Below, piece after piece: positions 11,311 through 22,079 of a stretch of 62,500 nt of DNA (its first letter is position 1; every line of letters begins with the position of its first letter). The DNA lies in assembly GCA_009760855.2 (NCBI GenBank), contig WPIO01000096.1:1-62500 (forward strand). The letters are read 5' to 3'. The notes beneath the pieces are model-generated. The model was given only the letters and a program-made list of their open reading frames with translations. It was not told the origin of the DNA and searched no databases. A program made the position numbers and the translations under genes. This stretch comes from Cristatella mucedo. Its lineage: Eukaryota; Bryozoa; Phylactolaemata; Cristatellidae.

Positions 11311-12139
11311 ACCTCGACCGACTACTCAGCGCCTACACTCTTATTTGTGTTCAAAGACAGTGCACGAGAGAAAACTTTCTTTAGTGGCTTTAAGCAAGAG
11401 GATGCGATTTTGCACTGCATAGCTTTTCTGCTCTTTGCCGTGGCAGCTTTTCTTTTCGGGATCGCGAGATCAGGTAACCAACTAGATTTAGGCCTTGGTC
11501 CTTCTTAACGATAAAACCATTCAAGAACAAATATGTATTACTTGTTCGGATAGTTAAGCCCAGGCAATTTAAATGATGCTTATTTATTTTTATACCCGTA
11601 CATGTATAACTAAAGCACTTTTAAATTTACAAACATGACAAACCATCTGGATATGGCCTGTGCGAGATTACCTTGTCTAATGACCCAGCCGTTGATTTAT
11701 CTTATCTGTTTTCTAGTATTCTCCAACTGGCAGCTGCGACAGTCCCTAGACAGAAAAGTGTGTCTGCTACGACAGACAGGCATTGCCTCGATGCTGCTCA
11801 CTGCTCCCGACGGCTGCCTCGCTCAAGGAGCATCGGCATTAGCATTGTGAACCGTCCGATTACCATTTATCATTTACCATTGACCATCCATTTCATCATG
11901 TCACACGCTGCACAAGAAACTAGATTTTGTCATCGAACAAACACCTTGTCACAAAAAGTACTGTCGGTAATTATATCAGCTGACAAGCATCGCCAGGTAG
12001 ACTGTCCATCCAAGAAAAAGCATGCACGACACTTAGCAACATATTCCTAAATGCACATACAGTTTCAATTGCCGTTTTAGCTTGACGAACTTCCATCCAC
12101 TGGAATGGCTAAGCTAAGATATTTTCATTCAAACCGACC
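11311..12139. other. Unassigned non-coding stretch
   Basis: A 125-codon frame lies at 11673-12050 (plus strand) but shows no domain or paralogue. Its composition does not differ from the surroundings, so I treat it as chance. Confidence 0.35.
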
Positions 12140-12603
12140 AAGGGAGCTCACTGCTAGGATCTTCAAGTGCTCTAACATGCTTTTCAACATCAATAACTGC
12201 TAAAAGCCTCTTACTAACCTCAAATCCTTTGGAGACCATGCATTTAGTTCGTATGCTCGTAAAGCCCTAACTCCCTCCCGACTTGCGTCCGAACATCCCC
12301 TGACTTGACCACTTTTAAAAAGAATTTAAAAACACACGTATTTATGACACCATTTAGTGGGTCCCTGTAATTCGTCATTCGCGTGCTTACGCATGCTGAC
12401 ACTGCATGCAGCCACTAACCACATTTGCATGCTGACCCTGTGCATGTCACCCCTAACCATATTATTCATGTTGTTTGTTTGTCAAGCATGATATTACTCA
12501 CCATTCAATTGCATTTCCCTTTGCAGCAAATGTAAAGGGCCTCGAAAGAGATTGAGTTCTCTGAGGGCGCTTTATCAAGTGCATTCTTAATAATATTATT
12601 TGG
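12140..12603 (+). mobile_element. LINE family A copy, plus strand, RT end plus 3' UTR plus ATT tail
   Basis: At 12218-12360 two overlapping frames preserve the RT C-terminus: LKSFGDHAFSSYARKA, then SLPTCVRTSPDLTTF-like sequence and a Lys-rich end. The 3' UTR (12395-12530) is one of the cleanest in the window. It ends in GAGGGCGCTTTATCAAGTGC and a short TTAATAATATTATT tail. Small frameshifts show it is dead. It is a useful template for the family consensus. Confidence 0.85.
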
Positions 12604-12954
12604 AAGAGTGGTTACCTTTTTTGGTTCGATAGCAGCATACTCACCAACTCGTGATGAGCACTAATTCCGCTACTCAAGCTGAAGCTAAGTATACTTGTGA
12701 CATATTTGCTGGTCAATTGAGACACTGTCTCCCCTTGACTTCCGTCTAAGACCCACGATTATTTTTGATCTTTTCTACCCCAAAGCGGCGGACCATTTGA
12801 TCACTCAGTATAAGAAAATATGCGCCACGATCTAAAAGAATTTCACATGCATACTCTACTCTATCCTTAATTGGCTGCTAGTCCACTCAATCTGCAACTT
12901 TTCAAGAATAGTTATTACTATTATCCATAGTTTTGCATAGCTCACTCACTGCCA
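12604..12954. other. Unassigned non-coding stretch
   Basis: No gene or shared repeat recognised. Confidence 0.4.
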
Positions 12955-13370
12955 AAGCGGCTTTCCGTATGCATTTGGTGGCCAAAAGTCCTTATCTCAG
13001 GCAACAAAAGGAAAGTGAGTAGAACAGTTGAGTCAGGACAGTAGTAGTTAAGGTTGAGAGTAACACGGTAGTTGTAGCTAAAGATAGCTGGAAAGGATGT
13101 TCTATAGTACGCAGAAGGAGAGGATTTGTTGTTGCGAAAAAATTGCTTAAGCGAGTTCCACAGTCCAAGCCTAGGACCTGCAGAGCACCAGTTCAGTTTT
13201 ATAGTTGTTTATTTTTAGTACATTTTCCGACATCCGGCACAATGTGTCCGCAAAGCAAGCATTCATTATATCAGTTGCTGCAGCAGATTCCGAAGGTTTA
13301 AAGGAAACATAAATCTGCGTATCTTCGGCATAAAACCAATATCCTATTCTACGGACCTGAATCACGTTTC
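12955..13370 (-). mobile_element. LINE family C copy with internal deletion
   Basis: The low-coordinate half (12955-13190) matches the C-terminal and 3' part of family C seen at 51610-51860, including CAAAGCGGCTTTCC and CTAGGACCTGCAGAGC. The high-coordinate half (13171-13365) is an RT palm fragment. In intact relatives these parts are separated by several hundred bases, so this copy has an internal deletion. Both halves meet at a Leu-Cys-Arg-Ser reading. Confidence 0.75.
13171..13365 (-). pseudogene. Reverse-transcriptase palm fragment (motif YAED)
   Basis: The 64-codon frame contains FYAEDTQIYVSFKPSE, the RT catalytic motif C in which YADD has become YAED, so the first of the two adjacent aspartates is lost. 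It continues through ACFADTLCRMSENVLKINN and YKTELVL, the counterpart of WMxxNxLKLNxDKTExL in CR1/L2-like elements. The fragment is well preserved over 60 residues but has no fingers or thumb and no start, so it is dead. Confidence 0.85.
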
Positions 13371-13798
13371 CAAGAGGCTTATTATAAATGACTTCTTATG
13401 AACGACTTATTGATTTGTTGTATTCCATAAGGGAGTCATATTTAAAAAAAAGTGAAGACCTTTTAAGCTGTCCTTCCTTCGCTGGTGTTGTCTACATAGA
13501 ATAAACTGCCCTGACAACACTATGAAAGCACGGAATTCGCAGTTGAATTTATAAGGCAGAGATTATCATCTATACGATATGTGTATATAATGTCAGCTGC
13601 TTTTGTAAGTGTTTTTGCTCGTGCAATCAAATATCGGTGCATCTTGTGAGTACACCTTAAGGTATCGGTCACCGGCTAATAGAAAATTCAGATCTTGACG
13701 AAACAGCCGTCTGGAGTGACTTCACTATCAAGAACACTTCCTCCAGCCTACCTCAACCTGGAGCTTTGCAATCACCACTGAGATGCCACAAGAGGTAA
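13371..13798. other. Unassigned non-coding stretch
   Basis: Nothing recognised. Confidence 0.35.
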
Positions 13799-13866
13799 GA
13801 AATAACGAGCGTCTGGAAATAACGAGCCGTCGGAAATAACGAGCCGCCGGAAAAAACGAGCCGCCG
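13799..13866. repeat. 17 bp tandem repeat, four units
   Basis: Four consecutive 17-base units of the form GAAATAACGAGCCGTCG. The first and last units carry changes and the middle two are nearly identical. No spacers and no leader, so it is a minisatellite rather than a CRISPR array. Confidence 0.95.
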
Positions 13867-15084
13867 GCAGGAGCTGAGAGATCGGTTCTAGGTTTAAGAT
13901 ACTGCGTCAAAGGTAGTTGAACATTTTTCTCTCGTAAGGACTAAGCCGACTTAAAAAGTAGCGGAAATTGCCGTCACCTGTTTATCATTTGCTTCCGGTA
14001 TTGCTATCAGTCTTTAAAAAAGGTACAGCAGTAGCTATAAAAAGGGCAGTCCAGCCTGTCCTTTAGTTTAGAACGAAAATGTATGCCCTGCGAATTGAAG
14101 AACTTTTTAGCGAGCAACAAAGCAACCTCAGAGTGGATGGCATTTGCTGCTTATTTTTGGGACCACTCCACCTGCGGGCAACAACAATTCTTTATAAAAG
14201 GCTACAGACAGTTCTTAGGCTTCGCCCTTTAGCCAAGCAGCTCTTGGGTGTTTCGGCCAGGTATGGTCGTCAAGAACTGTGAACACGGTTAGCTAAGTCA
14301 GTCAGGCAGGGAAACGTCTGCATCAGGTTGTGCATGCGGAACTGACCCTTACTAAGAAACATTTTAATGTCATAATAGGTGCTTGTTGCTTGCGGGATTC
14401 AGAATCTCAAGATTTGGTGAGATCTGACTCTAGTTTAAATTCAGATAGCTCTCTAGCGAAGGTCTTACGAAGCTTGCCCAGGCAGCACGCGGTTGTTGCT
14501 CAGCCTCTTGTGCTCAGTTTTCATAGGGACATGTGTTTAGATAAAATAGGGAAATTCTCTTGCAAAGACGTACGCAAAAGATCTTCTAATAGCATTAGTA
14601 GCGAATGTTATGAAATTCAATTAATATTTATTTATTAATATTAATGATTATTATATGCAATTAATTAATCATGTGGCTACGAAGCAACGAGAAGAACTGG
14701 GAAAGATACTCACAGGAAACACCGTGCACATAATTATTCCAGATCCTCTGATGTTTACATGTTCACGCGTGCACAGTACGACAGAGCTCTCTAATCCAAA
14801 AAAGGTTTCCACATAGCTCCCATTCGTCAGAATTATATCTGAACGACAATCCCTCATTTTAGAGCTTTCCTTATTGAGCTGTTTTGAGCGACCGCCATAA
14901 GCCGGAACTTGGACATCACGAAGCATTCAAGCTTAGTACATGCACCTCATACGCCGGAGAACACCGTTCACCAATTTCCTCAAGAAAATGTGTAGAATAT
15001 CTTCAGAGACAATGTCTATTCTCTCATAAGCTGCTGTTACTCCAGCGTGTGTTTTTATTTCACGTCAGCTATTCATTGCTTTTG
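13867..15084. other. Unassigned non-coding stretch
   Basis: Short frames of up to about 100 codons exist (for example 14330-14638) but none shows a domain. Sequence after 14950 may be a diverged start of the family C copy that follows. Confidence 0.35.
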
Positions 15085-15365
15085 TTACTCCGGTCTCTTA
15101 CGCAACGACATCTACTCTCTTGCTGCCGACTATGGCACATATTTTTCAGCGGTCCTGAACTGCTACTTCTTTGCTACTCACTACCTCAACTGCTCTCCTA
15201 ACTCTGCTATGCTTCCCACTTTCTCTTTGTTGCGTGAGACGAAGTCTGTTGGCTACCGAATGCGTACCGAAAGCCGCTAAGGCTGAGAGTGCGCTATACA
15301 AAACTCTCCTGCGTAACACCCACATGGACTTTATGACTTTGTGGAGTTACTGATGGAGATACATT
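15085..15365 (+). mobile_element. LINE family C copy, 3' portion, plus strand
   Basis: This is the reverse complement of 51580-51790 at about 85-90 percent identity by eye. Landmarks are TGCTGCCGACTATGGCACAT, CTACCTCAACTGCTCTCCTA, CTTTCTCTTTGTTGCGTGAG and ACAAAACTCTCCTGCGTAAC. It ends after GTGGAGTTACTGATGGAGAT, followed by an ACATTACATTACGTCACATT tail that is probably a decayed simple-repeat tail. Confidence 0.8.
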
Positions 15366-15554
15366 ACATTACGTCACATTAATATCCATATTTTGCAAGG
15401 AAATGCTTTAGTGCCTGTTCGTACCAAGCTTTGAAGAACAATACAAGAAACTTTTGGAGAGAACATCAAATTTCTCATTTTTTCACAATTTTGAGACAAA
15501 CTAATAGGTTTGAGCAGGTGAATGGTGGAGCTATCACTTTTTAGTGAGCACCAG

Positions 15555-16280
15555 TGTAACCGAGTTCCAGGGGTCAGAGGCTAATTCCCGCCAAACCCGC
15601 CATACTCCGGCCACGCTGCAGCCCGCCATGCCGTCGAATTAGGGTAAGACGAGCGGCAGTCAGGTTAAACCTCTTTATAATATCGCATGCGCCAACAACA
15701 ACAGAGGAACTTAACAAGTCTAAGGGGAGGGTCCTAAACAAAGCACACTATAGGGGCACAAGACGACGCAGCAAGCGCCAATAAACTCATCAGTTGGTCA
15801 GTCGGCTTCTGCAGTCCTGTCGTTGTACCGACTCCGAATCAAACAGTACGAGCGTGTGCCGTCCAAAACCCGGCTGGCTGAGTAACTGCTTGGCTAGTCT
15901 GAGTCAGCAACTACTGCAGTCGTGAGCTTCCACCAAAAGACGCCAACACACGGGGGGGTCACGAACACGCCATACGGGAACGCGGAATATACAAGTCTTA
16001 ACCACGAGCGAGCTATTCAGCTCCGCTCGGGCCTTGGGTACTCGTTCCCTTGCGTGCGTGGCAGCATCGCCGGAGCACGCCTGCTCGAATCCAGGTGCAA
16101 ACTCAGCGAGACCGGGAGCCTCCAACACTACGACTTACTCGGCCAACATCTCCTAGCCAAGAGCCCCGGTGATCTTGCGTCACCGCACCCATCCGGCCAT
16201 TCCGTAGATCCGACCCAGCCTAGCCGGTGACCCTCATTACAGCCGTCCGAGCCCAGCCAACCGAACTTAGCCTGGGTAAA
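15555..16280 (+). mobile_element. Solo LTR of an LTR retrotransposon
   Basis: A 726 bp block starts TGTAACC and ends GGGTAAA (GGGTACA in the sister copy), giving the short inverted ends typical of LTRs. It is the reverse complement of 48979-49715. Inside are a TATA-like CTTTATAATAT near 15670 and an AATAAA at about 15779, consistent with U3-R-U5 order. Flanks CCAG and CCAA suggest a 4 bp target duplication with one change. No gag, pol or primer-binding site is adjacent, so it is a solo LTR. Assignment to Ty3/gypsy or another superfamily is not possible. Confidence 0.7.
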
Positions 16281-16334
16281 CCAATACCAGTACGCTGTAT
16301 TAAGTACCAATTCAGGTGGCTTCTAGCACTCTAA

Positions 16335-16398
16335 TTTTGTCTATTTATATAATATTTATTATATTTATATTTATTATATTTATATATATATTTATATT

Positions 16399-16444
<46 letters not shown>

Positions 16445-16500
16445 ATTTATTATATTTATATTTAATATTTATTATAATATTTATATAATTTTGTCTAAGT
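16335..16500. repeat. AT-rich low-complexity tract (TATATTTA)n
   Basis: Almost pure A/T sequence with TATTTATATT and TATATA blocks just downstream of the solo LTR. No function evident. Confidence 0.95.
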
Positions 16501-17474
16501 TCAATAAAATTTTACCTTTGAAGTTTCTCTCACTAAAATGTGATCATCACAGGAACATCTATCCGATACAAATACCCATATATCATGAAATAATGTTTCG
16601 TTTGCAAGAGCTCCAAAAGAAATCCATATTTTTCACGTAAATTACGTTCTCCTTAATAGTTTTATCTCACAAAGCTCGTTATTTAAGCAACGCACCTAAC
16701 TATTAGTCCCAACCGTCGGCTTCCGAAGATAGCTAGACCGATTTTACTGTAAAAGGCAAATGCGTGCACCCAAAACTCTTCGTACCACCGTATCTTGCCT
16801 GCAGACCCCACCCGCTAGCTGGTAAAGTACAAAGGCCTACCTAAGAATTGGGGCCAGGATTTTCAACTCGGGGAGTGGCAAAACTCAAAGGTGTGTATCC
16901 AAGGAGACAAGAATTGCTATGTTTTCATGAGCCGGACCACACTGCAATCAGTAAAAAATAAAGCTGTGTGCCAATTCAACTGGCCAGTTCAACCTACCAG
17001 TGTCTCATCGGACTGGTACGAGGCTTATCCTCCGACTGACAGTACTGACAGTAGCAATGCCAACGTGATTTTTAACATTCAAGTCACCTTGTTATTGGTC
17101 GCTCCAGCAAACGGTAATATAATAAAAGTAAGAGTTTTATGCTCTAACCGTCGATTTATATAGTAGAATAACATTTGTGACTAGTTACCCTTCAAATGGG
17201 AAATAAGGCATTGCCTTGAGCACTTGGTTCCAAGATTTACATTGTGAACTGTAAATACTTTGGCCCTCGGGCGCCAAATCAGGAATAACCTCTGAAACTG
17301 TACCATCCTACCCGAAGAACTTGGGGGAGCTACGAGATTTCAAAAGTAACTCAAGAGGCAATGGTGTAAGCGCTTCTACGGCGAACGCACATTTTTTAGG
17401 TTGCTTTTAGAAATGCCACTAGCATCAATCTGTCAAGTCGCCTTCAGTGTTGCTTTGCAGCAGATCTGCCGTCT
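16501..17474. other. Unassigned non-coding stretch
   Basis: A 90-codon frame at 16891-17163 (plus strand) has an ordinary, non-repetitive composition (for example QFNWPVQPTSVSSDWYEAYP). It shows no recognisable domain and no flanking gene parts. It is among the more protein-like short frames here but remains unsupported. Confidence 0.3.
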
Positions 17475-17572
17475 TAATAATAATAATAATAATCATAATC
17501 ATAATCATAATAATGCACTTGATAGAGCACCTCCGGAGAACTTAATCTCTTTCTAGGTGCTTTACATTTGAA
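17475..17572 (-). mobile_element. LINE family A 3'-end fragment
   Basis: AAT/CATAAT repeats at 17475-17512 are followed by GCACTTGATAGAGCACCTCC, GAACTTAATCTCTTTCTAGG and GCTTTACATTTG. Only about 60 bases of element-specific sequence remain, an extreme 5' truncation. Confidence 0.85.
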
Positions 17573-17880
17573 AAAGATACGATTCCATCTGATCACTGTA
17601 AGCTGCAAAAGAGCTCAATTTGTGTCAATGCCGGTATATTGGCGGTTATGCCCGGCCACAACCTTTTAACACACAGCTTGAGGCTCTAAAACTTTGAAGT
17701 GCATTCCCTTACATCTGCCGTTTGAAGGTGTTTTCCAGAATGTGTTTTCCAGAATTTGTATCTTTTGCTAAAAGCGTCCACTCTTACCAAAACGAGCTAA
17801 TCCGCTTATGCAAAAAGCTTAAGTAACGAAGAAGGTTTGGGCGTCCACTTTTCACAGAGGTTCCTACGAAGCATCCACAT
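17573..17880. other. Stretch with recurring TCCAC motifs
   Basis: No gene. GTGTTTTCCAGAAT is locally duplicated near 17728-17757. TCCAC preceded by GCG, GCA or AAA recurs here and onward to 18177. Confidence 0.3.
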
Positions 17881-18423
17881 CAGCGGATTTTGAGCTTGGT
17901 ATGTTTACAAGTTTTGCACATTCCCGCATAAATGTATTTGCACTTGCGAGCATTCCCTATGTTGAACTTTATTTGTGTAACCAAATAGTGCCAGATCCTA
18001 CCAAATCAATTTTCAAAGTGAAGGCGTAGACCTTGTTAGCATCCACTTAAGGTCGATGTTTAATCCTATATTCAAAGTCCAGTCATCGACGCTTTTGCGA
18101 AAATCCACATGATCGGGAATTATATTTTGTACAGTCAACTTAACAGTCGTAGCAATCTTGTGCGTGCAAGTGTCCACTCTTTTGTGTTTGCCTCAGAAAG
18201 AATGGAAGTCCTTTTCCATGCATACTAATGCCCGAATGTACACAATGTTACGCAAACAATACTCAATAGCTGCCATACAACAACCCGGGTAAGCTACACC
18301 AGCTAGGCTTTGGCACTAACTGGTTGCACAAATGAAGTTCGACATAGGAAACGCTCGCAAGTGCAAATACATTTATACGGGAATGTGCAAAACTTGTAAA
18401 CATACCGAGCTCAAAAATCCACT
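17881..18423. repeat. Long inverted repeat (arms about 118-121 bp, spacer about 300 bp)
   Basis: 17881-17998 and 18303-18423 are reverse complements with only about ten to fifteen differences. Shared core blocks are TATGTTTACAAGTTTTGCAC, ATAAATGTATTTGCACTTGC and CACAAATGAAGTTC-like sequence. Outer ends read CAGCGG and CCACTG. The 300 bp spacer has no ORF. This layout fits a foldback or MITE-like DNA element. No convincing target-site duplication was seen, so a local inverted duplication is equally possible. Confidence 0.85.
18014..18066. repeat. Direct repeat, copy 1 (partner at 19222-19276)
   Basis: TTCAAAGTGAAGGCGTAGAC followed by CTTGTT and a diverged segment matches TTCAAAGTGAAGGCTTAGAT at 19222. 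It lies in the spacer of the inverted repeat. Confidence 0.6.
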
Positions 18424-19221
18424 GGACATTCAGATTCGTACTCTGTAAGATGTAGGACCTGGGAGGAATCCGCTAGCGAAATAGACAGTTAAATTCTGAA
18501 GACGTCCTTAGCAGTCGGTATATTGATTTGACAAGAGACGACGCTTTCCGTTAGGCAGCTGAAGCTCTGCAGTACAAGAGCTTGTTAGTTGAACGCAGTA
18601 CATGTTTGCGAAACCAGTCTGGAATGCCTATTAGTAAAGGCAAGCCCCACGTCTTCTTGGACATTAATAAGTGCACTTTATTTCTTACTCGTACTCCGAT
18701 GAAACTGCAAGGGTGAATATCCTGCAATAAGATTATAATATAGCTCTTTACATCAATATGAGCAGAACTTAAGCTGTCTCTGGAAGCTCAAAATTCCAGC
18801 TTAGAATTCGGAAATCTCATGAGAGCCAGATGGGCTGAGTGAAAGCATCAATGGTGCCCACATCAGCTGGCGAGAAGCCAGTATTCCAGGACACCATTGG
18901 CTGACGTTACATCGGTAAAAATAAGCAGCATACTAAATGACGGCTACCGGGTGGGCACGAACTCGATCTGCAGCACGTAGTCTGGCTTCGAAGCTATTAA
19001 AGCCATAATCTCTATTACAAGTTTAGTAAAGCTCGCAAGGTCAAAACTTCTAGACTAACCTGCCTCGCGACGAAACCTCGAATTAGATAGCGGACATCAA
19101 TCCTTATCCCGCCCGATCCTGTTGACGCCTGCTTTTTCTCACTCTTACACTCACTTGCAGGTAAATGTCGCATTAGCATCGCCCGAAAGTCACATTCGGG
19201 AAGATCCTTTATTTAAAGTGA

Positions 19222-19276
19222 AACATGAGTGGAAATTCAAAGTGAAGGCTTAGATCTTGTTCGAGGTCTACGTAAG
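19222..19276. repeat. Direct repeat, copy 2 (partner at 18014-18066)
   Basis: Same order of blocks as copy 1, about 1.2 kb downstream and in the same orientation. This suggests the spacer of the inverted repeat is part of a wider repeated unit. Confidence 0.55.
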
Positions 19277-20459
19277 ATCAACGTCTAGTCTCTCTAGGTG
19301 TAGCATTCTAGAAATCTATGTTCGTGGAAAAACCAAGTATGTTTGTGCAGCTGTCGTTTAACTCAACCTAACAGTAACAGCACTCACATGTGTACATTCA
19401 TTTCCATTTGTACATGAGCGAACGAAAGTGCCTTTGCAGCATATGCAGGTTGTGAATTCAAAAGATTTGCTACCAAAACATACTCCAAAGCTGAAGCCAA
19501 TTCGGACTTATAGGCTCTAAAAAATCTATGATCTGGAACCAATCTGATTAACAATGGATATTCAATATAGAGAATATATTCAGCAGTATATTTATCGATA
19601 TGAAAGATACTAAGCATTGATTAAGGCAGCTGTAGCTCTCCAATATACATGCATTTTAAGACAACAGAGAACGTGCCTACAAAAACGTGGCGTACATGCC
19701 AATTACTTACAGGCTGCCGTGTGTTCTTCTTGGTCATTCATTAGCTTGGCTCATTTTCTGGCTCGTATAAATATTAAATTACACGGGTGCATATCGTGCT
19801 ATTAAACGTAAAATTACCTTCTAGCCTTCTTATATAACCCTACGCACGACAAAATTTGTATGTAGAACCTCGAAATCTATACGGATGACTTCGAAATATC
19901 GAGCAAGCCATATGAGCAACTTAAGATGCAGATGCTCTTGAAAGTATGAAGCTTGTGTACATCCTCCGGCCGAAAGTTCAGTGGAAACTTTATACGCTGA
20001 GGTGACGTCGATGAAAAAGTAGCCTAATAAGACCAAAAATGAAGCCCAAATTATTTCTTTCGAACGTTTCCTGGCTTCGAAGCCGATACAGCTATTAGGG
20101 CTCCTACAAGTTAAATGGAGCTCAATAAGTCAACGCGTCCAGAAAGACTGCCTGCATTTTCAGCCAATAATTGATCTTCAATCAACTGATTTCTACACAC
20201 TCTAGCTTATTGAAAATTCCAGTTGCGTCAGTACTGTGTATACAACTTTCCGAAAACCCTCAGTTTTCTTTGCTCGACCGATTCAATATAGTAGACTCAT
20301 TTCTCCTACTCCTAACATATATTTCAAATCCTGTGCCGTACCTGACCACCAGCGTTTCTGTCACCTGAAGGTGCATTGCTGTTATGTGAACGTTTTTAAA
20401 TTTGGAATCCGATGCCCATTGGCAGCTAATATGCATATGCTGATCGGCAATCTAATAGT
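19277..20459. other. Unassigned non-coding stretch
   Basis: No gene or shared repeat recognised. 18424-19221 is likewise blank. Confidence 0.4.
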
Positions 20460-20520
20460 ACATATATATATATATGTATATATGTAAATATATATTTATA
20501 TATATATATATATATATATC
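20460..20520. repeat. (TA)n-rich microsatellite
   Basis: TATATA runs with TATG and TAAA interruptions. Confidence 0.95.
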
Positions 20521-21008
20521 ATTACTGTGACAGGTCGCTTCACTTCATGGGTTGAAAACAACACTGTCTTTAAATGGATCACATTTAGATGAATTGTGAA
20601 GGTGTATAGGTCTAACAATAGTTAGCAAAGGTATACTACTGGTGAGCCATTCTTAGTAAATGCAGCCTTAAAGTTCAAGCGTTTCACATGAGAAGTCGAG
20701 TAAGCCTAACAAGGATTTTTGTTATTCATGCCTTCAATTATCGAATTCAGGGCCAGGTCACTATAGTAATAAGACATGTGGCTGTAAAGTGAATGCCAGT
20801 TCTAAGTTTTGCTTTGTATGCCTGCGACTCAGCTAATGTCTTTACCAGTCGATGAAGGGATCCCGTTGTTTAGAAGAATTTTTAGGCTGAAATTTTGATC
20901 TCTTAAATGATTTTAGATTGCTTTGAGATGCATTCGAAGAACCAATGATAGAGAGACAGTAGTGTGAAAAAGGTTCGAACGTAAATATTTTAGAAGAGTG
21001 CTACGGAA

Positions 21009-21136
21009 GGAGATAGTTGAAAACAATGACATCGGTATCAGGAGATAGTTGAAAACAATGACATCGGTATCAGTAGATAGTTGAAAACAATGACATCGGT
21101 ATCAGGAGATAGTTGAAAACAATGACATCGGTATCA
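21009..21136. repeat. 32 bp tandem repeat, four units
   Basis: Four head-to-tail 32-base units beginning GGAGATAGTTGAAAACAATG and ending CATCGGTATCA (21009, 21041, 21073, 21105). Only the second base of unit three differs (T for G), so expansion is recent. There are no spacers. A frame starts right after the array but has no recognisable product. Confidence 0.98.
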
Positions 21137-22079
21137 TGACCTTGAAGAGAAAGCACTGCCACATTGATGATGCATTACAGGTACACAGGAAACAAAGAGA
21201 GCACACCACCTACTGCAGCAATGAGTTTCAGGCAACAGCTGCTATTATGGCAGAGTCTAGAGATGTTAACTTTGGGTTGCTTTGTAAATATGTCATCAAT
21301 CCTTACCTCCTGCTGCGGAAGTCCAGGATCTGCAAGAAAAAAGCCCAACATGGCAAATAGCGGACAAATAGCAGCCTCTAATGAATTTCAGGCCTTTTAC
21401 TGCAGTGCTAGGCGCTCATGCAGTGGCAGCTGTCATCGACCTGACTCAGTCACTGACCCCCAGCACCATTCCACTAGTCCAATCGGGATTCGGCATCATC
21501 CAATCTGCATTCGGCAACAAACTATCGCCTGCTGTCATATGGTTCAGGTAATGCACAACCCAAACACTTCGATTTACTGAATTAGGTCTTGGCTGTAGCA
21601 AAACTCATTGATGGCTTCACACGGTTTTAGAGCTTAACTGCTCTCTGGATTGTACTTACTATTTACATGCATCTGGATATATAGTTATTACATTTGAAGA
21701 TAAGGAGGCGAAATAGTGTTACAAAAGTTAGGACGGAATGTCACGAATGCATGGACCAACTTGGACGCTTTATCCATATCTAAACAAGCCCGAATTTTAG
21801 AAATGTTATTAATTGTTAATTAATTGTTATTAAGCTGAAAGTAAGCAGACTTGATTATGGAGCCGATGGGGTCGCCTGTCAACCGGTCACTTTGGAACAT
21901 GACACCTAGATTTCGTGCAGGTTCAGCAGAAGCTATGCTGGAAGAGCCGATTTTGAGCGTTATTCATTCCTATTTCTGAATCGCACTTCGTTTGCCCATA
22001 TCTAGTAAGTTAGTTTTATCATTTAATTAAAACAAAACTACTGTTACCCATATGTGGATGTCATCACTACATGCAGCCA
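21137..22079. other. Unassigned non-coding stretch
   Basis: Overlapping frames of 74 and 138 codons (21136-21580, plus strand) lie just after the 32 bp array. They have no domain, and the two frames compete, so neither is called a gene. Confidence 0.35.

Noticed and set aside
13799-13866. 17 bp repeats as a protein-binding operator array
   Set aside because: Simple head-to-tail minisatellite with no gene nearby to regulate.
21009-21136. 32 bp repeats as a CRISPR array
   Set aside because: Units are directly adjacent with no spacers, no cas genes, and the setting is eukaryotic.
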